Positions 33,248 to 41,061 of a stretch of DNA of 49,009 bases are shown piece by piece. Within the stretch, counting starts at the first letter, position 1; every line of letters begins with the position of its first letter. Made by a program: the position numbers and the translations under genes. Where the stretch lies: assembly GCA_021799275.1 (NCBI GenBank), contig JAJZAT010000025.1:1-49009 (forward strand). Direction: 5' to 3'. Origin of the DNA: Bacillota bacterium (GTDB taxonomy: Bacteria; Bacillota; Sulfobacillia; JAJZYS01; JAJYTV01). The notes under the pieces were generated by a model. That model saw only the letters and a program-made list of their open reading frames with translations, was not told the origin of the DNA and searched no databases.

Positions 33248-33499
33248 TTAGTGAAGCCTCCTGACGAAGAGCTTGACGTAGCCGCGCCCTTCGACAATGC
33301 CCAGGAATTCGTGACCCATCTTCTCGGTCCAAAGAGGAAGATCTCTCTCGGTGCGGCTGTCGGCCGTCAGGACCGCCACGATCTCCCCGACCTTGGCGCC
33401 GACGATGCCCTGCTTGGCCAGCAGCATCGATCCGCTGCAGCAGCCGCGCGTATCGATGGTCTTGTGGGATTGCAGCATCCAGAATTGAGTCGTCGGCAT
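33248..33499 (-). CDS. tusA: TusA-like sulfur-carrier protein with a variant active site
   Basis: The 83-residue protein has the TusA two-layer pattern: IDTRG followed by the helix MLLAKQGIVGAKVGEIVAVLTADS, then DLPLWTEKMGHEFLGIVEGRGYVKLFV. The usual CPxP is replaced by CCSGS, giving two adjacent cysteines just after DTRG. It probably carries persulfide sulfur to or from DsrE and the Hdr complex. The ATG at 33499 follows GGAGG by 10 nt. It is the first gene of the operon. Confidence 0.78.
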   Translation of the reverse strand: MPTTQFWMLQSHKTIDTRGCCSGSMLLAKQGIVGAKVGEIVAVLTADSRTERDLPLWTEKMGHEFLGIVEGRGYVKLFVRRLH

Positions 33500-33571
33500 C
33501 GCTACCGCTCCTCCCTGCGCGCCTACGCGTTGCCGTTCCGCAAGTCACTCTACGTCCGGCGACTGTTAGGG

Positions 33572-33657
33572 CCTAGAGACCGTACGGTGCCGCTTGCGGC
33601 TCCAGGCGTTCCGGTAAATCACCGTTGACTTGCGTCGGCCTATGTGAACGGAATAGG
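33572..33657. repeat. Dispersed repeat, copy B (right side of the Hdr island)
   Basis: Direct-orientation partner of 23933-24017. It begins with CCTAG and ends with ATGTGAACGGAATAGG as copy A does, and lies just upstream of tusA. The 9.6 kb between the copies contains the whole hdr/tus/dsr operon, an IS4-type gene and a nifX-like relic. Confidence 0.6.
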
Positions 33658-34273
33658 CGCAAAAGAGCCACAAGAGGGGAGTCTCGTGCCCCCACCGGGC
33701 TCGCCTGGACCCAAGCACAGCGTGCTCGCCTCGGCCGGCGGCAGACCCCTGACCCGTCGCGCGGCGCGGCTGCGCGAGCGCTGCGCGAAGCACCCACCGC
33801 GGAGGGCGCTCGCAAACCACAGCGCCAGCCACGTGTCGTTTCTCCGCATGCGTCCACGCACCGGGGCCAGCCACAGGGAGGGACGCGACGGATCAATTAC
33901 GGCGCCGCAAATCGCCATAAAGCCAACAGTACCCACTCGGAGAGCGGTACAAGGTTTCACGTGGGCCGTTTGTCACGGTTTCGGTGCAATGTTCGCAGAC
34001 AGTGCACGCCAAAGACGCCTCCAGAGCACCTCACTCCGCTCTGGGGACCGGTTCCAGGCTTCGATCAATTGCGGTGCAAAGAGCTTTGAGGAATGTCCCC
34101 GCCAACTGCCCCTGGGCGTGATCGATGTCACGCCGGGTGCGCCACGGCCAAGAACGTCGTCATAAGAACCAGCAGGCGATCGGGGCGGCCACCCGAGGCC
34201 GGACGGATCACCGGACCACGGGCCAGCCACCGTGCCGCCGGGGCGGCCCGCCTCGCGGTCCGCCCGTCGGGAG
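33658..34273. other. Gene-free stretch right of the Hdr island
   Basis: About 600 bp with no convincing gene on either strand. All frames give low-complexity Arg/Pro-rich products without a good start site. A promoter for the tusA-led operon should lie at or near its left edge, but I could not identify hexamers. Confidence 0.5.
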
Positions 34274-35179
34274 TCAGCGCGCGGGCGCCATGGTTAGGGC
34301 GTAGCGGACGGCGCGGTAGCCGAGAGCCAACACGGCGTAGCGGTCCCCTCCAACCGAGAATACCGCCTCCGACGGTACGTCCTGCCCCCCGGCAAACACA
34401 GCGATTCCGTCCCGGCCAGGTAACCTGGCGTGCAAGTAGGCCGCCGCCTGCTGGGCGGCCACCTTGACAGGGCTACCCCACTCGGCGGTCCGCCACGGAC
34501 CCACCCAGAACGTCCAGCCACCCTCGTGCCAGGTCACAGCCTCCATGGTGCTCTGCCCGGCGCCACCGACGAACGTCGTGCCGAGGATGCCATATCCGAG
34601 CTGGACCTCGCCCTGCGCGGCGCCCGGGATCGGCGCCCGGCTCGGCAGCGGGATCCATTGCGAGAGATCGAGCTGGCCATTCGGCCCGGTGCCGAGAATC
34701 GTCATCAGCAGGTTCGCGTTGCCGAACTGCGCATTCGGCGAATTCAACGGCAGCGGAGCCGTCGGACCATAACCGAAGGTGACGGAATAGCCGGACTTCG
34801 TCACGTGATAGCTGGCGTCGATCGATGTCCGCGCAGCGCCCTTCCCCACCGAGCGCGGCAGATAGACCGGGATCGGCGCACCTGAGAGGCGGCGCGCGAG
34901 CTCCCTTCGCGCCATTGCGTAGGTGCGCACCGAGGTGGTCGCGTGCCCTAGGTGCCTTGCCGAAAACGGCTGCTGCCCCACCTGCGATCGCCCCAGCGCT
35001 GCGACCACCAGGAGCGCGACAAGCGTCGCGACGCCACCCAAGAGCCACCTGCGTCCCCCGGCCGGTCGACGCGCGGCGCGCGGCAGCCGGCGTGCAAGAG
35101 CGTCGAGGTCGGGAACGACGCCGGCACGATCCAGCACCTGCGGCAGGTCCCGCAGGATCTCTTCGATGCTTCTGCTCAT
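34274..35179 (-). CDS. Membrane anti-sigma-like protein
   Basis: The 301-residue protein has a short cytosolic N-terminus (SRSIEEILRDLPQVLDRAG), a basic patch, one membrane helix near residues 44-62 (LLGGVATLVALLVVAAL) and an extracytoplasmic beta-rich domain with no cysteines. No ZAS zinc motif is present. It overlaps the ECF sigma gene (ATGA), the usual arrangement for sigma and anti-sigma. The sensed signal is unknown. Confidence 0.65.
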   Translation of the reverse strand: MSRSIEEILRDLPQVLDRAGVVPDLDALARRLPRAARRPAGGRRWLLGGVATLVALLVVAALGRSQVGQQPFSARHLGHATTSVRTYAMARRELARRLSGAPIPVYLPRSVGKGAARTSIDASYHVTKSGYSVTFGYGPTAPLPLNSPNAQFGNANLLMTILGTGPNGQLDLSQWIPLPSRAPIPGAAQGEVQLGYGILGTTFVGGAGQSTMEAVTWHEGGWTFWVGPWRTAEWGSPVKVAAQQAAAYLHARLPGRDGIAVFAGGQDVPSEAVFSVGGDRYAVLALGYRAVRYALTMAPAR

Positions 35180-35652
35180 CGTTCTCGCTCCTCCTCGAGC
35201 AGGCGTCTCAGCACTCGGCGCGCCCGCGTCAGGCGGCTACGCACCGTGCCGTCCGGCACGCCCAACATCCGCGCCGCCTCGAGCGTGGGCCTGTCCTCGT
35301 AATAGACGAGCACGATCACCTCGCGGAGGTCGGCTGGCAGTTCCAGAATGGCCCGGACCACGTCCCTCTCCTCGTACAGCCGGGACGGATCGCCGGCCGG
35401 GTCGGCCAGGCCATCCGGCAGTTCCGCCACCGGATGGCGCGTCCGCTCCCGCAGCATGTTGCGCGAGGCGTTGAGGGTGGCGCGCGCCAGCCAGGCGCCT
35501 GGGTTTCGTATCCCGCCCAGATGCCTGTAGGCGGCGATGAATACGTTCTGCAGGACATCCTCTGCCATCACCGCACTGCCGGTGTAGAGGTAGGCCTGCT
35601 GGTAGACGCTCCGCGCGTGGGACTCCATCAGGGTCTCGAGCGTCGTTGTCGC
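35176..35652 (-). CDS. ECF-type RNA polymerase sigma factor
   Basis: About 158 residues with sigma region 2 (VYQQAYLYTGSAVMAEDVLQNVFIAAYRHL...WLARATLNASRN) and region 4 (LPADLREVIVLVYYEDRPTLEAARMLGVPDGTVRSRLTRARRVL). It should direct RNA polymerase to a small regulon in response to envelope signals, restrained by the coupled membrane protein. I prefer the GTG at 35652 with GAAGG 7 nt upstream; a GTG at 35697 would add 15 residues but has no site. Autoregulation is likely but no motif was identified. Confidence 0.88.
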   Translation of the reverse strand, partial: ATTTLETLMESHARSVYQQAYLYTGSAVMAEDVLQNVFIAAYRHLGGIRNPGAWLARATLNASRNMLRERTRHPVAELPDGLADPAGDPSRLYEERDVVRAILELPADLREVIVLVYYEDRPTLEAARMLGVPDGTVRSRLTRARRVLRRLLEEERER

Positions 35653-35977
35653 CACCTCCGCACCTTCATAGACCCCGCCGCAGCGCGAAATGTTCACGCA
35701 GGTCCGGGGATAGGACGCGCGCAGATCCGCGAATGTCTTTTGTCGTTCGCGCCTGGGTCGCCAGTTTCACCACGCTCCCATGGCCAGGAATCCGCGGTGC
35801 GAGGTTCAAGGGTGCGGGCGGGCCTGGCCGGTCCGGGAAGGGCCAAAGCGGCCGGCATACTTCCCTGCCCTCTCCTTAGCCATGCGCAAGCGCCTAGCCG
35901 GATATGGCGGTCCGGTCAAGCTTGGGGGTGCATTCCAGTCCCCATGAAGGCACGGTAGCCATGGTCCCCGCGGACGG

Positions 35978-37795
35978 CTACTGTCCGGAAAGATGGTACG
36001 GTAGCATCGCGACCACCGTGTCCTTGCGCGCCGTGAGGGCTGCGCGGAGCACGAGCGCCATCTGGTTGTGCAGGAAGTACTGCCAGCGCTTGCCCACCAC
36101 AAACTCGGGGATTAGCACGACGAGCAGGGAGTTGTCGGCCATGTCGCGCCGCAGGTCGTCGACATAGCGCAAAAAAGGCTGGACGATCGACCGGTAGGGG
36201 GAGTCCAGGACGACGAGTTCCATCTGGGGGCTTTGCGCAACCGCGGCCCACTTGTCCTGGATAAGCTGGCGCTCCCCTTCGTCGTGCGCCACGTTCACCG
36301 CGACGACGCGCTGGGACATCGACATGGCGTAGGAGAGGGCGTCGGTCGTCATGCGGTTCACGCTCGCGATTGGCACCACGACGGTGATCCGCTTGCGGGT
36401 CGGCTGCTGGCTCACATCCAGGTGCAGTTCGCCCGCGATCGCCTCGTAATGCTTGTGGATCCTCAGAAAGCCCAGGACGAGCAGCGGGATCAACAGCACC
36501 ACGACCCAGGCGCCTTCGGTGAACTTGGAAATGGCTGCGACCAGGACCACGATGGCGGTCAGGATGGCACCGAAGCCCGCGATCGCCATGGCGCCGAGGT
36601 CGCATGTCTTCTCGCGCAGGTGCTTTCGCACCAGCCCGACCTGGGCGATGGTGAAGCCAAGGTAGACGCCGATGGCGTAGATGGGGATCAACTTGTCGGT
36701 GCTGCCGTTGAAGATGATGACCAGGAGAATGGCGCACAGGCTCAGGAAGAGGATTCCGTTCTGGTAGACGAGGCGGTCCCCGCGCGACAGGAACATGTGC
36801 GGCATCCACTTGTCCTTGGCCATGATGTAGGCCAGCTGTGGAAAGCCGGCGAAGCTGGAGTTGGCGGCGATGGCGAGGATGGTCATCGTGGCGAAGGACA
36901 GGGCGTAGAAAACGATGCCCCGCCCCATCGTCTGCTGCGCAAGGGCCTGCAGGACGGTGCTGCTCGCCGTCGGCACGATGCCGAGCCGAAAGGCGTCAAG
37001 CGACACACCGAAGAACATCACGGCCAGGAACAGGCCGAGCAGCGCCAGGGTGATACGCGCCCGCCACGGCGACGGCGGTCTGAAGAGCGGTACTCCATTC
37101 GAAATCGCCTCGATGCCCGTGAGCGCGGCCGACCCGGAGCTGAACGCCCGCAGCAGGATAAGCAAGCCGAGACCCTTGACGTAAGGCGGCACGACGTAGG
37201 CATGCAGGGGCGTGACGATGGGTCCGGGATGGATCAACCCGGCCGCCACCACCAGCAGCACAAGAGCGATGAAGAGATAGAACGGCAAGGCGAAGACGCG
37301 GGCCGCCTCATGCACGCCGCGCAGGTTGACGAAGGTCATGACGAGAATTGCCGCGATCGACACTTCGACGCGCTCGCCCGCAAGCGACGGGAACGCCGAG
37401 ACAAGCGCCGCCACGCCGGCGGTGACGCTGACGGACACCGTCACCGTGTAGTCGACGAGCAGGGCGGCTCCAGCCAGGAGACTCGGGATGGTGCCGAGGT
37501 TCTCCTTACCTACGACGTAGGCGCCGCCGCCGTTCGGGTAGTCGCGCACGACTTGCCGGTAGCTGATGACCAGGAAGACGAGGAGCACGACGATGATTGC
37601 GGAAATCGGAAGGGAATACCACAGGGCGGCGAGTCCCAGCGGAGCTAGGACCAGCAGAATCTCCTCGGTGCCGTAGGCGACAGATGAGATGGCGTTCGGC
37701 GCCAGCAGCGCCAGCCCGGCCCACTCGTTGACCTGTTCGTGCTGCCATTCGTCGCTTCTCAGGGGTCGGCCGAAGAGAATGGTCTTCCAAGGCAT
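35978..37795 (-). CDS. kimA: KimA-type high-affinity potassium importer (KUP/APC superfamily)
   Basis: The 605-residue protein has about 12 membrane helices and closely follows the KimA (YdaO) pattern: ISSVAYGTEEILLVLAP, LWYSLPISAIIVVLL, SYRQVVRDYPNGGGAYVVGKENLG, RAFSSGSAALTGIEAISN, FAGFPQLAYIMAKDKWMPHMF, GDRLVYQNGI. A soluble C-terminal domain of about 150 residues (TVVVPIASVNRMTTDALSYAMSM...) ends in MLPYHLSGQ. KimA imports K+ with protons and is regulated by c-di-AMP in Bacillus. The ATG at 37795 has GGAGG 12 nt upstream. The 200-bp leader shows no riboswitch I recognise. Confidence 0.88.
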   Translation of the reverse strand: MPWKTILFGRPLRSDEWQHEQVNEWAGLALLAPNAISSVAYGTEEILLVLAPLGLAALWYSLPISAIIVVLLVFLVISYRQVVRDYPNGGGAYVVGKENLGTIPSLLAGAALLVDYTVTVSVSVTAGVAALVSAFPSLAGERVEVSIAAILVMTFVNLRGVHEAARVFALPFYLFIALVLLVVAAGLIHPGPIVTPLHAYVVPPYVKGLGLLILLRAFSSGSAALTGIEAISNGVPLFRPPSPWRARITLALLGLFLAVMFFGVSLDAFRLGIVPTASSTVLQALAQQTMGRGIVFYALSFATMTILAIAANSSFAGFPQLAYIMAKDKWMPHMFLSRGDRLVYQNGILFLSLCAILLVIIFNGSTDKLIPIYAIGVYLGFTIAQVGLVRKHLREKTCDLGAMAIAGFGAILTAIVVLVAAISKFTEGAWVVVLLIPLLVLGFLRIHKHYEAIAGELHLDVSQQPTRKRITVVVPIASVNRMTTDALSYAMSMSQRVVAVNVAHDEGERQLIQDKWAAVAQSPQMELVVLDSPYRSIVQPFLRYVDDLRRDMADNSLLVVLIPEFVVGKRWQYFLHNQMALVLRAALTARKDTVVAMLPYHLSGQ

Positions 37796-38112
37796 GACGG
37801 CGACGTTCCTCCGCGATGGGCGCAGCGCCCCGCTCCTCCGTGGATTGTATGTCGTGGCGCGTTCCGAGGCCGACGTACTTGCCGCCCATCTGAGGACGCA
37901 CCGACCAGCGTCAGAGCTGTGGCCGTTCGCCTACCCGCGTTGCCGACCGCCCCCCGCCTGACCGGCCACCGTCCCGTGTCCCATGCGGGCTGCGAAGCCG
38001 GGCAAGACTGTTCAACCAGGGTCGCGCGTAACCGGGCCGACGTGACACGGTTCAGGCACCATCGTCATTGCCGCTCCCTAGGTGCTGCCCGCCCGCCGGC
38101 CGGTCCGGCTCA

Positions 38113-38297
38113 TTTGGTGCCCGTCTTGGCCACGGTACCGGTGCTCCCGTTCGTGCCGCCGCCGATCGGAATTGTGATCCGCGCCATGCTGCCACCCGTC
38201 ACCACCGTCGATGGGACTTGGCCCGCGAGCCACTCCTGCGCGACCGGTACCTGCACCTTGAGGGTGAACCTCGTCCGACACGAGCGGCACGATGATC
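38113..38297 (-). pseudogene. yunB: Duplicated, frameshifted 3' end of yunB
   Basis: This 185-bp segment matches the end of yunB (41065-41247) with only six substitutions and one extra G near 38262. The copy keeps a stop (TGA at 38112-38114) where yunB has TAG. The extra base puts the frame out of phase, and no start or upstream gene part is present, so it is not expressed as a protein. Confidence 0.9.
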
Positions 38298-38332
38298 CGG
38301 AGTGCCGTTACATGAAGTGAACACAGCTTAGA

Positions 38333-39334
38333 TCAAAGAGTGGACGCCGGGCATGCGCTGCGCGAAACGCGGGCGGCTGGCTCCAGGCGGGATGCGGCGG
38401 GATGCGCCGCGAGCCAACCTAAGACCTCGGCTGCATGGCACTCAGGCGCATCAATCGGGTAGAAGGCGTGCTCCACGATCCCCTTACGAACAACGAGAGT
38501 GATGCGCCGGTAGAACCGCGTGCCTGCCACATCAAACGTTGGCAAGCCCATGAGCGCTGCGAGTGAGAGTTCCTGGTCCGAAAGCATGGCGAAGGGCAGC
38601 CGCAGCCGCCTAACGAGTTCTCGCTGATAGGCGGTGGACTGGCTGGACAGGCCGAAGACGCGCCGTACGCCTGCCTCGCGCAGGTCGGCGAAATGATCGC
38701 GGAAGCCCTTAGCTTCTGCCGTGCATCCCCTTGCGCCAGGGATCTCCTCCCACCCTCTGGGAAGGTCGTAGGTGGGACTTCCGGTCAAGGGGTAAAGGTA
38801 GAGCACCGTACGTCCTTCACCCGGCTCGTCGAGCCGCACCGCTTCCCCTGCGGTGCTTTCCAGCGCGATCTGAGGCATGCGCCGCCCGGCTAGCGGCCAG
38901 CGCCAGTTCGATCCGTCCGTGTCGGCCACAGCGGGACGTTCCAATGACCAAGGCGAGCCCGCATCCGAACGGCTGTCCGGTGCCATGCCGACCGCCGCCT
39001 CCAGGCAAGCGGCCAGCATATCCTTGCGCTGGCTGAGCTGCTCAATGCGCATGGATATATCGTCAATTGCGCGGCGATACGCAGCCAGGCTTTCCGGGCA
39101 GACATCCGCACGCGCGTTCCCTGCTAAAAGACATTCCAGGAACGGCTTTGTGTCGACGACCGCGAAGCCGAGTTCCATGAGGCCCTTTATCTCGCGCACC
39201 AGTGCGACATCCACGGGCTCATACTCACGGTAGGCATTGTCGGATCGGCGTGGTGTTACGAGTCCGAGCCTTTCGTAGTAACGCAGTGCGCGGATCGTAA
39301 CGCCAGCCCTGCGCGCTGCTTCTCCCGCTTTCAT
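38333..39334 (-). CDS. MerR-family regulator fused to a peroxiredoxin domain
   Basis: The 333-residue protein starts with a MerR DNA-binding domain: MKAGEAARRAGVTIRALRYYERLGLVTPRRSDNAYREY, then the dimer helix with EQLSQRKDMLAACLEAA (to about 115). After a linker, residues 150-310 form a thioredoxin-fold redoxin: LYLYPLTGSP, GWEEIPGARGCTAEAKGFRDHFADL with the peroxidatic Cys at 204, RLRLPFAMLSDQELSLA and RITLVVRKGIVEHAFYP. It probably senses peroxide or thiol stress and controls the neighbouring exporter. The ATG at 39334 follows GTGGGGAAG; the longer frame is unsupported. Confidence 0.88.
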   Translation of the reverse strand: MKAGEAARRAGVTIRALRYYERLGLVTPRRSDNAYREYEPVDVALVREIKGLMELGFAVVDTKPFLECLLAGNARADVCPESLAAYRRAIDDISMRIEQLSQRKDMLAACLEAAVGMAPDSRSDAGSPWSLERPAVADTDGSNWRWPLAGRRMPQIALESTAGEAVRLDEPGEGRTVLYLYPLTGSPTYDLPRGWEEIPGARGCTAEAKGFRDHFADLREAGVRRVFGLSSQSTAYQRELVRRLRLPFAMLSDQELSLAALMGLPTFDVAGTRFYRRITLVVRKGIVEHAFYPIDAPECHAAEVLGWLAAHPAASRLEPAARVSRSACPASTL

Positions 39335-39427
39335 CCGCTTCCCCACTCTCCATGTCGCCGCAGAGTTCCTCAGGCGGCCATGCAAGAATTCCCCACGCCT
39401 CGCAAATCTCTTCCCGTGAAGCACACA

Positions 39428-40678
39428 TCACAACAACTGCGCCGGCTGCGTGACGGGGCGCTCTACGGCGCGCAGCGGCGAGCGCAGGAAGTAGGCCACC
39501 AGGATGAAGTTCACCGCAGCGCAAGCGACGAAGACAGCACGCACGCCAGCCTGCTCCGCAAGAAGGCCGGAGGCAAAGATCGCGAACGGCATCCCTAGTT
39601 TGAAGATGGAGCCGGTAAGCCCGCTGATCCTGCCGATCAGCTCCGGCGGCGTCGTCTCCTGGCGGAATGTCCATACCCCCACCGCGAGCAAGGCGGTGCT
39701 CGTACCCTCCAACAGCAGCGCCAGCACGGTCAGGACCGTAGCCTGCGTGAGGGACATCAGCAGGTACGCCGCCGCCGACCCGGCGATCGCGACCGCGAAG
39801 AGCCGGCCGATGCCGAGCGCGCCGCGCGCCCTGGGCGCGGCCGCGGAGCCGAGTGCCGCACCCACGCTCATCGCGGTTAGGAGGAGGCCGAGTTCGCCGT
39901 TGCCGACCCGCATGCCGTCCTTGGCGTAATACAGGAACATCGCCGCGAACGATCCGCCGGTGGAGTTCGTGAAGACGACGATAAGCGAGAGCGCGAGGAG
40001 CGGCCGATTACGCCGCAGTTCCCGCAGCCCGGCCCGAAAGTCCTCGCCGAAGCTGCTCGTGGCCGGGGCGGGGTTGTCGCGAAAGCGCATGACGCGCAGG
40101 AAGAGAAGTCCCGCCAGCGTCATCCCGCCGATCACGAGGAGACCGGCCTGGAGCGGCAGCAGGGTCAAAAGGAGCCCCGCCGTCGCGGGGCCCGCAATCG
40201 CGACCACCTGTTGGAGAAAGGAGAATACGGAGTTGACCTCCAACAGGCGGTCGCGCACGAAAACAACCTTCACGATGGACATGCGGGCGTTGTGAAAGGC
40301 GTACGTCACGGTCGAGAGCAGGAAGGCCGAGACCAGGACGGCACCCATCGATGCGGCCCCTGCGTGTAGCATGACGTAGATCCCGAGCAGCACCGCGACC
40401 CGCAGCGACGTCGCGCCGAGGAGAACGCGCCGGCGCGATACGCGGTCCACCACCACGCCGATCAGCATGGCCAGCATGAGGTTGGGCATGAATTCGATCC
40501 CCTGCAGGGTGCCGATCGCCACGGGTGACCGCTGCGAGAGCGCGTTCACGAGCAGAGGGAAGTCCAGCGCATACACCTGGTAGCCGAGTCCGAGCAGGAG
40601 GCTCGCGCCGCAAAGGCCGATGAAGTCGCGATCGGTCCAGATCGGCCGGGACCGGGTCCCCGCCTGCGTGCGGGCCAT
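39428..40678 (-). CDS. MFS transporter, drug-exporter type
   Basis: The 416-residue protein has about 12 membrane helices and the motif VDRVSRRRVLLGATSLR between helices 2 and 3, typical of the major facilitator superfamily (DHA3-like, MFS_1/MFS_3 members). FHNARMSIVKVVF and a large central cytosolic loop fit this group. The substrate is unknown. The ATG at 40678 follows GGAGAGGAC. It lies 93 bp upstream of the MerR-peroxiredoxin gene on the same strand and carries the MerR-like operator. Confidence 0.85.
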   Translation of the reverse strand: MARTQAGTRSRPIWTDRDFIGLCGASLLLGLGYQVYALDFPLLVNALSQRSPVAIGTLQGIEFMPNLMLAMLIGVVVDRVSRRRVLLGATSLRVAVLLGIYVMLHAGAASMGAVLVSAFLLSTVTYAFHNARMSIVKVVFVRDRLLEVNSVFSFLQQVVAIAGPATAGLLLTLLPLQAGLLVIGGMTLAGLLFLRVMRFRDNPAPATSSFGEDFRAGLRELRRNRPLLALSLIVVFTNSTGGSFAAMFLYYAKDGMRVGNGELGLLLTAMSVGAALGSAAAPRARGALGIGRLFAVAIAGSAAAYLLMSLTQATVLTVLALLLEGTSTALLAVGVWTFRQETTPPELIGRISGLTGSIFKLGMPFAIFASGLLAEQAGVRAVFVACAAVNFILVAYFLRSPLRAVERPVTQPAQLL

Positions 40679-40712
40679 GTAGTCCTCTCCCTTCGGCTTA
40701 GCGTCAACTGAA

Positions 40713-40743
40713 GGGTAAGCCCGGACCCTAGGGTGCGGGTCAA
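40713..40743 (-). promoter_or_regulatory. MerR-type promoter/operator upstream of the MFS gene
   Basis: On the minus strand TTGACC (40738-40743, -35) is followed by a 19-bp spacer holding the palindrome ACCCTAGGGT (40725-40734) and then TTACCC (40713-40718, -10 position). MerR activators use over-long 19-20-bp spacers with a central dyad exactly like this. It lies 35 nt upstream of the MFS start, and the MerR-peroxiredoxin gene is downstream, so the operon is probably self-controlled. Confidence 0.7.
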
Positions 40744-41061
40744 GGAGTATGGCCGAGTTCGCGGCGGGAGATGTGCCGCGGCAGGAGCTTGGATGCTCCG
40801 CGCATCCGGAGAGCAGGGCTCGGCAATAACGTGACGTGCCCACAGCACCGCACCGCGGTGCGTCCTCGCGCAGGCAAATGTGGCAGCCGAGGGTCTCCCG
40901 TCGCCGGTGCTCCGGTCAGTCGCAAGCTTTGTCGCCGAAACTGCTTTTCGCCATCCGCAAATCTCCGATTGGGTACGTTTGGTTCGAGTGATGAGGCGCA
41001 GGCGTACCCACGCTCGACCGGCGACTCGCTCGCTGCGGCGCCTCTAGGCAAAGAGCCCCGC
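40744..41061. other. Intergenic region between the MFS gene and yunB
   Basis: About 318 bp with no gene recognised; short frames here lack starts and family features. The MerR-type promoter sits at its left edge, and the yunB terminator would be expected at its right edge, but no clear hairpin with a T-run was found. Confidence 0.4.
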
